64,000 nt of DNA from Demequina sp. TMPB413 (GTDB lineage: Bacteria > Actinomycetota > Actinomycetes > Actinomycetales > Demequinaceae). Numbering within the stretch: position 1 is the first letter of the stretch; each line of letters begins with the position of its first letter. The DNA lies in the NCBI RefSeq assembly GCF_020447105.2, contig NZ_CP096184.1:1488001-1552000 (forward strand), given 5' to 3'. The position numbers and the translations under genes were made by a program. The notes beneath the pieces were generated by a model. The model was given only the letters and a program-made list of their open reading frames with translations. It ran no database searches and was not told the origin of the DNA. Shown here piece after piece: positions 31,807-40,495 of the stretch.

Positions 31807-32417
31807 GCCTTGCCTCCCTGGGACTTGTCGCCAGCCTCGGCGGCGTTCGTAATGACCTTGTCGACAAAGCCGTACTCCCGCGCCTCTGGCGCAGTGAACC
31901 AGCGGTCGCGGTCCGCGTCCTTGCTGATCTGCTCGACGGACTTGCCCGTCTGCGCCGCGGTCAACTCAGCCAGCACCTTCTTCATGTGCATGATGAGTTC
32001 CGCGTTGATACGGATGTCCGTCGCGGTGCCGTAGATGCCGCCGGACGGCTGGTGCATCATGACCCTGGCGTGCGGCGTCGCGTAGCGCTTGCCTGGCGCG
32101 CCTGACGAGAGCAGAAACTGACCCATCGAGGCTGCCATTCCCATGGCCACCGTGGCGACGTCTGGCTTGATGTACTGCATGGTGTCGTAAATCGCCATGC
32201 CGGCGGTGATCGAGCCACCGGGGCTGTTGATGTACAGGTAGATGTCCTTGTCAGGGTCTTCTGCGGCCAGCAGCATCATCTGCGCGCAGATGGCATTCGC
32301 GTTGTCGTCGCGGACCTCGTCGCCCAGCCAGATAATGCGCTCTCGCAACAGTCGGTTGAAGATTGAGTCGTTCAGGCCCATCCCGCCGACGTCGGCTCGC
32401 GCGGTGATCTCATTCAC
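31803..32417 (-). CDS. clpP1: ATP-dependent Clp protease proteolytic subunit 1
   Basis: 204 residues from a GTG with AAGGAGG at ideal spacing; the in-frame ATG upstream (32474) lacks such a site. Catalytic triad: Ser97 (GMAASMGQF), His122 (VMMHQPSGG) and Asp171 ([10 protein letters not shown]). First gene of the clpP1-clpP2-clpX unit, overlapping clpP2 by GTGA. In actinobacteria this operon is often activated by ClgR. A candidate site upstream is too degenerate to call. Confidence 0.96.
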   Translation of the reverse strand: MNEITARADVGGMGLNDSIFNRLLRERIIWLGDEVRDDNANAICAQMMLLAAEDPDKDIYLYINSPGGSITAGMAIYDTMQYIKPDVATVAMGMAASMGQFLLSSGAPGKRYATPHARVMMHQPSGGIYGTATDIRINAELIMHMKKVLAELTAAQTGKSVEQISKDADRDRWFTAPEAREYGFVDKVITNAAEAGDKSQGGKA

Positions 32418-32611
32418 GTGGTGCCTCCTTGTGGACATTGCCTCGACACTAACGCGAGCGAGGGCCCCCGACATGACGTTTTACCCCCCTTTTCGCTATC
32501 GGGTGAACGGGGACGATGCCGGCGAGGGCCGCCTCAAGACGACCAGTTATCGAGCGGTCGAGCCGGCCCCACCGGCGACGCGCGCGGAGGCTGGGTAACC
32601 TCACTGAACGC

Positions 32612-32643
32612 AAAAGCCCGGACCCACCAGTGGGGGTCCGGGC
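32612..32643 (-). terminator. Intrinsic terminator after tig
   Basis: On the minus strand GGCCCGGACCCCCACTGGTG pairs back on itself (GCCCGGACC with GGTCCGGGC) and is followed by TTTT (32615-32612). It separates tig from the clpP operon. Confidence 0.85.
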
Positions 32644-32667
32644 CTGAGCGTCGAGCGCCGGTTGGCG

Positions 32668-33999
32668 CTACTTCTCGGTTGAGTCTTCTGCGGCGTCGGC
32701 CTGCGGTGCCGTCTCGTCTTCGAGGCCACCGATGATGGCCTTCAGGTCGACGGGGTTGCCGTCAGTGTCCTGGACGGTGGCACGCCTCAAGGCGTAGGCG
32801 GTCGCCTTCGACCGGGCAACGTCGGCGACGATCGCGGGGATCTGGCCTGACTGCTGTACCTGCTGGATGAACGTGCCGGGGTCGGTGCCGTACTGGCGCG
32901 AAGCGTTGACCAAGTAGTCAACGAGTTCGTTCTCCTGGACGTCGATCTCAAGGTCTTCAGCGACCTTGTCGAGCAGCATCTGCGTGCGAAGGGCCTCCTT
33001 GGCACGGTCCGTCACCTCTGCCCTGTGCTCCTCGTCCTCGAGGCGGTTCTCGTTCTCAAGGTGGTTGTGCACCTCTGACTCGATGATCTTGCTGGGAAGG
33101 TCGAACTCCCCGACCTTCTCAGTGAGGACCTGGAGCAGCTTCTCGCGCGCTTCCATGGCCTGGTTGTTGGTCTTGATGCGCGCTGCTTGCTCGCGCAAGT
33201 CGGCCTTCAGCTCGTCAACCGTGTCGAACTCGGAAGCGAGCTGAGCGAAGTCGTCATCGGCCTTGGGCAGTTCGCGGGTCTTCACGGCCGTCACGGTGAC
33301 GGAGATCGTGGCGGGTTCGCCCGCGAAGTCTCCCGCGGCAAGCGGGCCTTCAAACGTGGCCGACTCGCCAGCGGACAGGCCCGTCACGGCGTCGTCAAGT
33401 CCCTCGATCATGGTGCCTGTACCCACCTGGTACGACGTTCCCTGCACGGCGTCGACGGCCTCGCCGTTGATCTCGGCGTTCAGGTCGAGCGTGACGAAGT
33501 CGCCAGCATCGGCGGCGCGGTCGACGGCCACGAGGGTGCCGAAGCGCTCACGCAGCGCGGTCATGCGCTCCTCAACGTCTTCGTCGCTGACCTCGATGGG
33601 GGCGACCTCAATCACCAGGTCGGCTGGGGCGGGCAGCGTGATGTCGGGGCGCACCTCGACCGTTGCGATGAACTCGATGCCCTCGTCGCCTTCGACGATG
33701 CCGGGAAGCTTGGTGACCTCGATCTCGGGCTGGCCGTAGGGACGCACCGCTTGCTCTTCGATGGCCTCTGCGTACCAACCGGGCACGCCGTCGTTCACGG
33801 CGTGCTCAATGACGGCACCCTTGCCGACGCGCTGTTCGAGAATCTTCGCAGGCACCTTGCCCTTGCGGAAGCCGGGGATCGTCACCTCGCGGCCAATGTG
33901 CTCGTAGGCGTGCTCCATCGCGGGAGCGATGTCCTCCTCCGACAGCGTGACCGTGATCTTCACGGTGGTGGAGTCGATCTTCTCAAGGGCGCTGGTCAC
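32668..33999 (-). CDS. tig: Trigger factor, ribosome-associated chaperone
   Basis: 443-residue chaperone and peptidyl-prolyl isomerase that meets nascent chains at the ribosome exit. The ribosome-binding signature GFRKGKVP lies near residue 45. The FKBP-type PPIase domain (GDFVTLDLNAEINGEAVD) and a long helical C-terminal domain follow. The GTG at 33999 with AGGAGAA upstream is the start, giving the normal length. The acidic tail (QADAAEDSTEK) is common in actinobacteria. Confidence 0.95.
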   Translation of the reverse strand: MTSALEKIDSTTVKITVTLSEEDIAPAMEHAYEHIGREVTIPGFRKGKVPAKILEQRVGKGAVIEHAVNDGVPGWYAEAIEEQAVRPYGQPEIEVTKLPGIVEGDEGIEFIATVEVRPDITLPAPADLVIEVAPIEVSDEDVEERMTALRERFGTLVAVDRAADAGDFVTLDLNAEINGEAVDAVQGTSYQVGTGTMIEGLDDAVTGLSAGESATFEGPLAAGDFAGEPATISVTVTAVKTRELPKADDDFAQLASEFDTVDELKADLREQAARIKTNNQAMEAREKLLQVLTEKVGEFDLPSKIIESEVHNHLENENRLEDEEHRAEVTDRAKEALRTQMLLDKVAEDLEIDVQENELVDYLVNASRQYGTDPGTFIQQVQQSGQIPAIVADVARSKATAYALRRATVQDTDGNPVDLKAIIGGLEDETAPQADAAEDSTEK

Positions 34000-34140
34000 A
34001 AACTTCTCCTGATGTGTGGATGGGGGGCCGGGCGTGTGCGGATCGATCGTGCTTCCGGGCAACCCACCAATCGTACTGGTTGAGGCGCGTCGACCCCAAT
34101 CGAGAGCCACCTGGCCATCCGCGGCCGGGGCCGCTTGGTC

Positions 34141-34866
34141 TCAGTCGGGGATGCCGATGGGTACGTCGCCGACGCGGTCCGCGCGCAAGAGCGGCAGCGT
34201 CGGCTTCGCACCTGCTGCGGCGATGAGTTCCGTCTGCGCCTCGTCGTGGGTGGCTTCGTCACCCGCTTGAAGGTGAAGCACCGTGGCGATGGGTTCAGAG
34301 GCGATCTCTTCGTCGTGGTCGCCCAAGAGGTCGGGGTGGGCGTGGAGGACGGCAAGCATCATGCCGCCGACGCGGGGCATCCCTTCGCCGACGCCGGGGG
34401 TGAAGTACGGCAAGGGCAACAGTCGGGCGCCCTCCCTGGCATAGAAGCGCAGCCGAGCTTCTGGGTCGCCGTGCTGAGGGTGGGGGTCGTGGTGACCGGG
34501 GTGTTCGACCTCTGCCAGCACAATGCACGGGTCGTACTGCTCCGACCATGCGGCGACGCTGGAGCCCAGGAGCGCGCTGCCAAGCCCTCCCCCGCGGGCG
34601 CCAGGGCGGAGTGCGAGGTAGTCGAGGAGCAGAACCCGCGCCTCTTCGTACCAGGTGCCGATGGCGCAGCCGGCGAGTTCGCCATCGTCCCCGCGGATCA
34701 CGCGGACGGACGTATCACCGTGCTCGACCTCCGAGGTGAGGCGCTCAAGGGTCATCAGTTCATAGGCGGGAAATGAGGGTTCCAGGATCTCGGAATGCAC
34801 GGCGGGCAGTTCGTCCTGAGTAGCGGGTTCGACCACGGGCAAGGGTGCAGATATCGAGGAAGTCAT
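34141..34866 (-). CDS. GNAT-family acetyltransferase
   Basis: 241 residues. The acetyl-CoA motif A reads YLALRPGARGGGLGSALLG (about residues 84-102), and the fold continues to LRFYAREGARLLPLPYF. The substrate is unknown. The PPYFxPG region and the Asp/Glu-rich C-terminal extension (about residues 180-241) are found in an actinobacterial subgroup of unknown role. Single gene upstream of tig in the same direction. Confidence 0.8.
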   Translation of the reverse strand: MTSSISAPLPVVEPATQDELPAVHSEILEPSFPAYELMTLERLTSEVEHGDTSVRVIRGDDGELAGCAIGTWYEEARVLLLDYLALRPGARGGGLGSALLGSSVAAWSEQYDPCIVLAEVEHPGHHDPHPQHGDPEARLRFYAREGARLLPLPYFTPGVGEGMPRVGGMMLAVLHAHPDLLGDHDEEIASEPIATVLHLQAGDEATHDEAQTELIAAAGAKPTLPLLRADRVGDVPIGIPD

Positions 34867-34915
34867 TCCTCCAGACTACGTGGTCGCCTATTCTGCGCGC
34901 CTGGCAGGCACCCGC

Positions 34916-35542
34916 TCAGGGTCGCGCCGAGCGGGCTTCAAGACGCTCCTTGGAGGCCGCCCTCCACACCTTCACCCCGGCGTCGGCGTTGACCGCGCCA
35001 ATGGCGAGCCCGACCACGATGTCTGGCCATCCCGACGCCCACACAAGCGTCACTGCGGCGGCGGCAAGAATGCCGAGGTTGGCGAGCGCGTCGTTCCTGG
35101 CGGACAGCCACGCCGCCTTCGCGAGCGAGCCTCCGGCATGGCGATAGCGCACCAGCACCGAGGCGCAGAGGAGGTTCACCAGCAGGGCCCCGAAAGCCGT
35201 CACCGAGAGCGCGACGACGCTAGGAGTGGAGGGGTTGGCGATCTTCGCAATCGCGATCCACACGGTGGCAAGGGCGGGAACCAAAATGATGATCGCGAGC
35301 GCGTGTCCCACGCGTGCGCGGCGGCGCACGGACCACACGGCGGCGAAGAAGATCAACAGGTTCAGGGCGCCGTCCTCAAGGAAGTCGACGCTGTCCGCCA
35401 CGAGCGACACCGAGCCGATGACTCTGGCAACCACAAACTCAATGACGAAGTACGCGAGGTTGAGGGCGGCGACCACGAGGACGGCGCGTCTCCACGGAGA
35501 CGTTGTTTCGCTGCCGGGCCCGCCGGTTTCTCCGTCTTGCAC
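34916..35542 (-). CDS. Cation diffusion facilitator-like transporter
   Basis: 208 residues with five or six membrane helices and no cytoplasmic C-terminal domain. The TM2 site reads ADSVDFLED, a DxxxD motif as in iron/zinc YiiP-type members. The TM5 site, normally HxxxD, reads SARNDALAN, so the His is replaced by Ser. Metal transport may therefore be altered or lost. Short CDF relatives of this kind are frequent in actinobacteria. Confidence 0.75.
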   Translation of the reverse strand: MQDGETGGPGSETTSPWRRAVLVVAALNLAYFVIEFVVARVIGSVSLVADSVDFLEDGALNLLIFFAAVWSVRRRARVGHALAIIILVPALATVWIAIAKIANPSTPSVVALSVTAFGALLVNLLCASVLVRYRHAGGSLAKAAWLSARNDALANLGILAAAAVTLVWASGWPDIVVGLAIGAVNADAGVKVWRAASKERLEARSARP

Positions 35543-35657
35543 GGGAACTCACTGTAGTCACCGGCGCTCGGTGTCCGGAATATCTGTTTCGCGGGATGGC
35601 GTTTCCTCCTTCGATGACGGCGCGACTCGCGCCCTGGCCCACCAGATGGAGAACCCC

Positions 35658-36701
35658 ATGTCCCGTACGGCAGTTGTCACCCTCGCCCCTCCCCTGCCCT
35701 TCGAAGCACGAGGCCCCCTCAGTTCGGCTGTGCTGCGCGCAGTGACAGGCTCGACGGACAGCGACATCGTGGATCGTGCACGTGACGCCATCTCAGCGTC
35801 GCCCGACGTGCTGCGAGACGATGACGTGCAACTCGCTCTTTTCACGCTTTACGCGGCGGCGTACCGCTCGGTGCCAGAGATCCGCGCCGACGCAGAGCGG
35901 GACCCACAATTGATATCAGCACGGCATCTCCTCGAAGAGGCTTGTGAAAGCCAACTGCGCGAACACATCCTCGTGCCGGAGACCCCCGCCCCGACCGCCG
36001 ACGCCGTCGCGCGCGCCCTCTTCGACCTCACCGCGCCAACGCCAGGCCCGAGCCTCGCGCGCTACGTGGCCAAGAGCGCGACCGCCGACCAAGTTCGCGA
36101 GCTCTTGGTGCATCGCTCGTTGTACACGCTGCGCGAGGCGGACCCTCACTCTTGGGCAATCCCCCGGCTTACTGGCCGGTCCAAGGCGGCGCTCGTCGAG
36201 ATTCAGGCGGATGAATACGGCGGCGGGCGTCCGGAACGGATGCACTCCGTCATGTTCGCCAACGCCATGCGTGGCGCCGGTCTCGATGACACCTATGGCG
36301 CATACGTCGATCGGGTGCCGGCGCTCGGGTTGGCGGCGCTCAACGCAATATCTCTGCTCGGGCTCGACGCACGACTAGTAGGCGCTGTCGTCGGGCACCT
36401 CGCTGCCTTCGAGATGACGTCGTCGCTGCCAAGCAAAATGTATGCCGACGGGCTTCGTCGGTTGGGATTCGATGCGAGCGTCTCCGACTACTTCGACGAG
36501 CACGTCGAGGCCGACGCCGTGCACGAGCAGATCGCCGGGCGCGACCTGGCGGGAGGATTGGCAGAGGACGAGCCCGACCTCGTCGCAGACATCATGTTTG
36601 GCGCTGCGGTGTGCGTGACGCTCGACGAATGGTCGGGCGCGGAGATCATGGAAGCGTGGTCGGCGGGAGAGTCCTCGTTGCGCGAAGGCGGGCCACTGTG
36701 A
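35658..36701 (+). CDS. Iron-containing redox enzyme family (haem-oxygenase-like fold)
   Basis: 347 residues, all-helical, matching the haem-oxygenase-like diiron family in its C-terminal half. The helices EIQADEYGGGRPERMHSVMF and GHLAAFEMTS supply the Glu/His ligands, and DYFDEHVEADAVHEQIA gives the second set. Members oxidise varied small molecules; the substrate here is unknown. The ATG at 35658 has GGAG at a good distance. It overlaps the CDGSH gene by GTGA, so the iron-sulfur protein may supply electrons to it. Confidence 0.82.
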   Translation: MSRTAVVTLAPPLPFEARGPLSSAVLRAVTGSTDSDIVDRARDAISASPDVLRDDDVQLALFTLYAAAYRSVPEIRADAERDPQLISARHLLEEACESQLREHILVPETPAPTADAVARALFDLTAPTPGPSLARYVAKSATADQVRELLVHRSLYTLREADPHSWAIPRLTGRSKAALVEIQADEYGGGRPERMHSVMFANAMRGAGLDDTYGAYVDRVPALGLAALNAISLLGLDARLVGAVVGHLAAFEMTSSLPSKMYADGLRRLGFDASVSDYFDEHVEADAVHEQIAGRDLAGGLAEDEPDLVADIMFGAAVCVTLDEWSGAEIMEAWSAGESSLREGGPL

Positions 36702-36898
36702 CCGAGAAGCGCCCCACCATCACTCCCTACCCCGACGGCCCGTTGCTCGTGCGCGGCGACGTCGAACTCGTCGACGCGGCTGGCCAACCCATACCCAGGC
36801 ATCGCGAGACCGTGGCGCTGTGCCGCTGCGGTTTGTCGACCATCAAGCCCTATTGCGACGGTTCCCACAAACTCAGCGGCTTCCGCACTGATAGTTGA
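36698..36898 (+). CDS. CDGSH iron-sulfur domain protein
   Basis: 66 residues with the CDGSH 2Fe-2S signature: C42, C44, C53 and H57 (LCRCGLSTIKPYCDGSHKLS). These clusters are redox-active and acid-labile. The GTG start overlaps the stop of the haem-oxygenase-like gene, a pairing often seen in actinobacteria and suggesting a joint electron-transfer role. Confidence 0.92.
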   Translation: MTEKRPTITPYPDGPLLVRGDVELVDAAGQPIPRHRETVALCRCGLSTIKPYCDGSHKLSGFRTDS

Positions 36899-36903
36899 AG
36901 CGT

Positions 36904-37021
36904 CAGGGGCGGTGTCGGGGTGTTCCTTCGGCAAGGGCGACCGCAGCGTTGCTGGCGGCGTCGGGGTGTTGCGCCCAGGGCGTCATCGATGCCAGGGGCG
37001 GCGTCGGGGTGTTCCCTCGGC
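36904..37021. repeat. Three imperfect copies of a GC-rich 20-30 bp sequence
   Basis: GGCGGCGTCGGGGTGTT-type cores occur at 36904-36933, 36954-36975 and 36992-37021. The first and third share about 28 bases with two differences. They lie after the CDGSH gene and before its terminator. No coding sense is evident. Confidence 0.6.
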
Positions 37022-37068
37022 GCCGCTTGCGCGGTGCCTCACTCAACCCCTCCTCGTTCGTTCGCAGA

Positions 37069-37104
37069 ACGGAGAAGGCCGACCCGTAGGTCGGCCTTCT
37101 CCGT
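37069..37104. terminator. Strong hairpin terminator after the CDGSH gene
   Basis: A 15-bp perfect stem (ACGGAGAAGGCCGAC, 37069-37083) pairs with 37090-37104 across a 6-base loop. It can end transcription from the haem-oxygenase-like/CDGSH operon and from the facing tRNA-Pro. Confidence 0.85.
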
Positions 37105-37120
37105 CTGCTCTCTCACTTCG

Positions 37121-37194
37121 TCGGGGTGACAGGATTTGAACCTGCGACCCTCTGCTCCCAAAGCAGATGCGCTACCAAGCTGCGCTACACCCCG
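37121..37194 (-). tRNA. tRNA-Pro (anticodon TGG)
   Basis: The minus strand folds as a cloverleaf. Acceptor CGGGGTG pairs with CACCCCG, the D-arm is GCGCAGCTTGGTAGCGC, and the anticodon loop CTTTGGGAG gives TGG. The T-arm is CAGGTTCAAATCCTG. CCA is not encoded. Confidence 0.95.
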
Positions 37195-37271
37195 TGTCGG
37201 CCCGTGGCTGCTACCTCATTGCCTCAGGCTCGGCTACTCTAGTACGCGCCGAGAGGATTTGTGACTCTCGT

Positions 37272-37342
37272 GCGGGCGTAGCTCAATGGTAGAGCCTCAG
37301 TCTTCCAAACTGATGGTGCGGGTTCGATTCCCGTCGCCCGCT
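37272..37342 (+). tRNA. tRNA-Gly (anticodon TCC)
   Basis: Cloverleaf with acceptor GCGGGCG/CGCCCGC, D-arm GCTCAATGGTAGAGC, anticodon loop with TCC (GTCTTCCAAAC) and T-arm CGGGTTCGATTCCCG. It lies 77 bases from tRNA-Pro on the opposite strand, transcribed divergently. Confidence 0.95.
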
Positions 37343-37379
37343 CCCCTGCTTGCGGTGTGAGGTAGCGATGCCAGCCCCG

Positions 37380-37796
37380 CTACATCAGCCCGATCACTAG
37401 CCCGGCCAACGCGAGTGCCACCGTGTCGTGTGCGGCATCAATCACGGTCACCAACGGTTTGCGTATGGCAAAGCCGTTGTGGAGTGCGTGCGCCCCTCCG
37501 CGAAACACGAGCCCCACGATCGCGCCGAACGCCAAGCCCTGCCACCCGCCGGACACGTCTGCGGCTGCCATGAGCACCGCAAGCAGGAGCACCCCCAAAA
37601 CGTTCGCGACTACGGTGCCTGCAAACGCGATGCCCATGTCGGCTTCTCGCATTTGCTCGTCGGTGAAGCCTGCGGCCCTCTTCCACGGGACAAAGAACCC
37701 TTGCGGCGAGTACCAGAGCCAGCCCAAGCCGAAGGACAACACAAAGGCGACGACAACGGCCCACCAATTGATGGCGCCCAGGTCAAACCACTCCAT
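37380..37796 (-). CDS. DUF1761 integral membrane protein
   Basis: 138 residues with four membrane helices. The N-terminus NWWAVVVAFVLSFGLGWLWY is the DUF1761 hallmark. The C-terminal half is FRGGAHALHNGFAIRKPLVT followed by the last helix. Function of the family is not known. It follows the SRPBCC gene by 9 bases on the same strand and is probably co-transcribed. Confidence 0.85.
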   Translation of the reverse strand: MEWFDLGAINWWAVVVAFVLSFGLGWLWYSPQGFFVPWKRAAGFTDEQMREADMGIAFAGTVVANVLGVLLLAVLMAAADVSGGWQGLAFGAIVGLVFRGGAHALHNGFAIRKPLVTVIDAAHDTVALALAGLVIGLM

Positions 37797-37805
37797 GAGA
37801 CTCTC

Positions 37806-38276
37806 CTAACGGGTGGCGCGACTCTCCACCGTCTTTGCGATGTCTTCCAGGTCGGCATCGAGAGCTTGCTTGGTCGCTTTCGCCCCCAACTTGCCGAACA
37901 CCGCCCACGCAAGGCGCTTTGCAGCGGAGTTGTCGCCTGTCTCCGCACTGAACTCGACGCGCAACCGAGTCCCCAAAGACGACGGGTGCAACGAGTACTC
38001 AGTCCGGTACCTCGTGCCGTGCGATTCCGACTCGTGAACGGTACGCCGCGGGGGATCCGCAAGAGTGATCGTGAGCGTCTCCGTCTCGGTCTTTCCGAAC
38101 AGCCGACGGTCCTCGATCCAGGTCACTCCCACGTCGTAGCCCTCGCCTGCGACTCGCTCAACGCGCTCGACGGACCTCAGGACCTTAGGCGTGCGGTCGA
38201 GATCGGTGAGCACGGCCCACACCTCAATCGCTTCGGCGAGAATGTCACGCTGCGCCTCGACCTTGTGTGCTGCCAT
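37806..38276 (-). CDS. SRPBCC (polyketide cyclase-like) protein
   Basis: 156 residues with the START/SRPBCC helix-grip pattern: VEAQRDILAEAIEVWAVLTD at the start, GVTWIEDRRLFGKTETETL strands in the middle and a long C-terminal helix. Such proteins bind hydrophobic ligands; the ligand here is unknown. The ATG at 38276 is chosen for the GAGGTGG box in front of it. Confidence 0.82.
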   Translation of the reverse strand: MAAHKVEAQRDILAEAIEVWAVLTDLDRTPKVLRSVERVERVAGEGYDVGVTWIEDRRLFGKTETETLTITLADPPRRTVHESESHGTRYRTEYSLHPSSLGTRLRVEFSAETGDNSAAKRLAWAVFGKLGAKATKQALDADLEDIAKTVESRATR

Positions 38277-38444
38277 CCGCCACCTCATTGTGATGCGTTC
38301 GCTCGCTCCTGAGCTTTCGCTCAATCTAGTCTCGTTGGCGCCCCCAGAAAAGGGGGCAACCCCACAAAACCTGGGGCGATCGCCGTGGCGCTTGCCCCAC
38401 TGCCGTCACCGGCGCTAGCCTGTCACCGACCCTTGGAGGAACTG

Positions 38445-38534
38445 ATGAGCAGTGTGAGCACCGTCGCCAGCGCGACCGCTCCCGCCGTCATGCCCATGGT
38501 CGTCATGTGCAGCCGCCCCTGCTGCTGTCTCTAG
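38445..38534 (+). CDS. Cysteine-rich leader peptide of the cysK-cysE operon
   Basis: 29 codons with a strong TTGGAGGA box 5 bases before the ATG. The peptide starts MSSVSTVASATAPAVMPMVV and ends MCSRPCCCL, so four of its last eight residues are Cys, three of them in a row just before the stop. It lies 123 bases upstream of cysK. Slow decoding of these codons when charged tRNA-Cys is scarce would report cysteine shortage, as for known polycysteine upstream ORFs in mycobacteria. Confidence 0.8.
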   Translation: MSSVSTVASATAPAVMPMVVMCSRPCCCL

Positions 38535-38581
38535 AGCGCTGACCTCGCACACGCCCGCGCAGGGCAACGACGTGAGCGCTC
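38534..38581 (+). promoter_or_regulatory. Possible attenuator hairpin after the Cys leader
   Basis: GAGCGCT (38534-38540) pairs with AGCGCTC (38575-38581), and two further base pairs form after a mismatch. The 5' arm begins within the leader stop codon, so a ribosome paused on the Cys codons would interfere with folding. No T-run follows, so attenuation could act on cysK translation. Confidence 0.45.
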
Positions 38582-38657
38582 GCCCCGGTATCGAATCCAG
38601 ATGCATGTGCGTTTGCACGCAGAGAACCCCTTCCACGACCCCACGCAAAGGAAAGCC

Positions 38658-39593
38658 ATGGCCCGCATTTTCGATGACGCAACCAAGCTCATCGGTAACA
38701 CTCCCCTCGTCCGCATCAACGCGCTCAACGAAGGCTCCGGCGCGACTGTGCTCGCCAAGCTCGAGTTCTACAACCCTGCCAACTCGGTCAAGGACCGCCT
38801 CGGCGTCGCGATCGTCGACGCGGCCGAGGCGTCTGGCGATCTGAAGCCCGGCGGCACCATCGTCGAAGCCACCTCGGGCAACACGGGTATCGCTCTCGCC
38901 ATGGTGGGCGCGGCGCGCGGCTACAACGTGGTGCTGACGATGCCGGAGACGATGTCCAAGGAGCGCCGCGCCCTCTTGCGCGCCTTTGGTGCCGAACTGA
39001 TCCTCACGCCCGGCCCCGCAGGCATGCAGGGTGCGGTCGACGCCGCCGGCGAGGTGGCGGCGCAGCGCCCGGGCTCAGTCCTAGCCCGGCAGTTCGCGAA
39101 CGAGGCCAATCCCGAGATCCACCGCAAGACCACGGCCGTGGAGATCTGGGACGACACTGACGGCGAGGTGGACATCGTCGTCGCCGGCATTGGTACCGGC
39201 GGAACCATCACCGGCGTCGGCGAGGTACTGAAGGCCAAGAAGGCGAGCGTCCAGATCATCGGCGTCGAGCCTGCCGAAAGCCCCATCCTCAACGGCGGAG
39301 CCCCCGGGCCGCACAAGATCCAGGGCATCGGCGCGAACTTTGTGCCCGAGGTCCTCAATACGGAGATCTACGACGAGATCATCGACGTGGATTCGGAGAC
39401 CGCCGTGGCTACCGCACGCGCGGCCGCTCGCAAAGAGGGCCTGTTGGTGGGCATTTCGTCTGGAGCGGCAATCCACGCGGCCACGGAAGTGGCGAAGCGG
39501 CCCGAGAACGCTGGCAAGACCATCGTCGTCATCGTCCCGTCCTTCGGCGAGCGGTACCTCAGCTCGATTCTGTACGCCGACTTGATGGACTGA
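38658..39593 (+). CDS. cysK: Cysteine synthase A (O-acetylserine sulfhydrylase)
   Basis: 311-residue PLP enzyme that makes cysteine from O-acetylserine and sulfide. The PLP Lys is K45 (NSVKDRLG). The substrate loop TSGNTGIAL, phosphate-binding GTGGTITG and the C-terminal SSGAAIHAA are intact. AAAGGAAAG precedes the ATG at 38658. Followed 41 bases later by cysE, and preceded by the Cys-rich leader. Confidence 0.96.
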   Translation: MARIFDDATKLIGNTPLVRINALNEGSGATVLAKLEFYNPANSVKDRLGVAIVDAAEASGDLKPGGTIVEATSGNTGIALAMVGAARGYNVVLTMPETMSKERRALLRAFGAELILTPGPAGMQGAVDAAGEVAAQRPGSVLARQFANEANPEIHRKTTAVEIWDDTDGEVDIVVAGIGTGGTITGVGEVLKAKKASVQIIGVEPAESPILNGGAPGPHKIQGIGANFVPEVLNTEIYDEIIDVDSETAVATARAAARKEGLLVGISSGAAIHAATEVAKRPENAGKTIVVIVPSFGERYLSSILYADLMD

Positions 39594-39634
39594 TCTCAAT
39601 CACCCACGGCTTAGGAGCCACCCGGAGGCACCAC

Positions 39635-40270
39635 ATGACCGACCGCATGACCCCCTTGGCCCTCGCACGCGAGGACGTGGCGACGGCTAGCCGTCGTGAC
39701 CCCGCATGCCCAGGGCCCTGGGTCGTCGCGATCAGTTACCAGGGCGTTCACGCGCTGTGGTACCACCGGGTGGCTCACCGGTGGTGGCGCAAGGGCCACC
39801 GCTCCTGGGCTCGCTTGCTCTCTCAATTCGCGCGCCGCCGCACGGGCATCGAGATTCACCCAGGTGCCCAGATCGGTCGGCGGGTCTTCATCGATCACGG
39901 GATGGGTCTTGTGATCGGTGAGACAGCCGTCGTTGGCAATGATGTCTTGCTGTTCCACGGCGTGACGCTCGGCGGCACGAGCATGAGTCACGGCAAACGC
40001 CACCCGACCGTCGGCGACCGTGTGGTCGTGGGTGCAGGGGCAAAGATCCTTGGGCCCGTGTATGTCGGTTGCGATGCGCGGATCGGCGCGAACGCCGTCG
40101 TGGTCAAGGACGTGCCGAACGGCGCGACGGCCGTGGGCATCCCCGCCGTGATCCGCGAGCACCCCAACTACTTGGAGGCGCACACGGCGGCCTCGAGCGT
40201 CGACGATGGCGATGCTCATGTGCGCGTCGAAGAGGACGAGCAGCGCGAACCGGCGATGTACTACATCTAG
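39635..40270 (+). CDS. cysE: Serine O-acetyltransferase
   Basis: 211 residues. Left-handed beta-helix hexapeptide repeats ([37 protein letters not shown]) carry the catalytic His in DHGMG. Makes O-acetylserine for CysK. The C-terminus ends in Tyr-Tyr-Ile (AMYYI). A terminal Ile that inserts into CysK is the known anchor of the cysteine synthase complex, so the two neighbours probably interact physically. Confidence 0.95.
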   Translation: MTDRMTPLALAREDVATASRRDPACPGPWVVAISYQGVHALWYHRVAHRWWRKGHRSWARLLSQFARRRTGIEIHPGAQIGRRVFIDHGMGLVIGETAVVGNDVLLFHGVTLGGTSMSHGKRHPTVGDRVVVGAGAKILGPVYVGCDARIGANAVVVKDVPNGATAVGIPAVIREHPNYLEAHTAASSVDDGDAHVRVEEDEQREPAMYYI

Positions 40271-40331
40271 TTCGTTGCGGGGAAGCCCTGGAACGGGTCT
40301 TCCAGCGGGGTCGATTGGCGTCACATGACAC

Positions 40332-40355
40332 GGGCCCCACCTCTCGACGGGGCCC
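40332..40355 (+). terminator. Hairpin terminator after cysE
   Basis: GGGCCCC (40332-40338) pairs with GGGGCCC (40349-40355), followed by CTTCCTC. Placed 61 bases after the cysE stop. Confidence 0.65.
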
Positions 40356-40495
40356 CTTCCTCATGGGGAACGAAAAACCTCAGGGAAACTAGGAGATCAT
40401 CGCGCCCGCCTTCATCCTACGAACGTCCGTCACCGCCCGTTCCAAGGGGAACGCCGCGAGGAATGGTCTTCTGCTCGGTGAGGTTAACTACTGGT

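Noticed and set aside
32492..32507. ClgR box upstream of clpP1 (TTCGCTATCGGGTGAA)
   Set aside because: Only one half-site fits the known CGC-N5-GCG spacing; the other needs a shifted spacer and mismatches.
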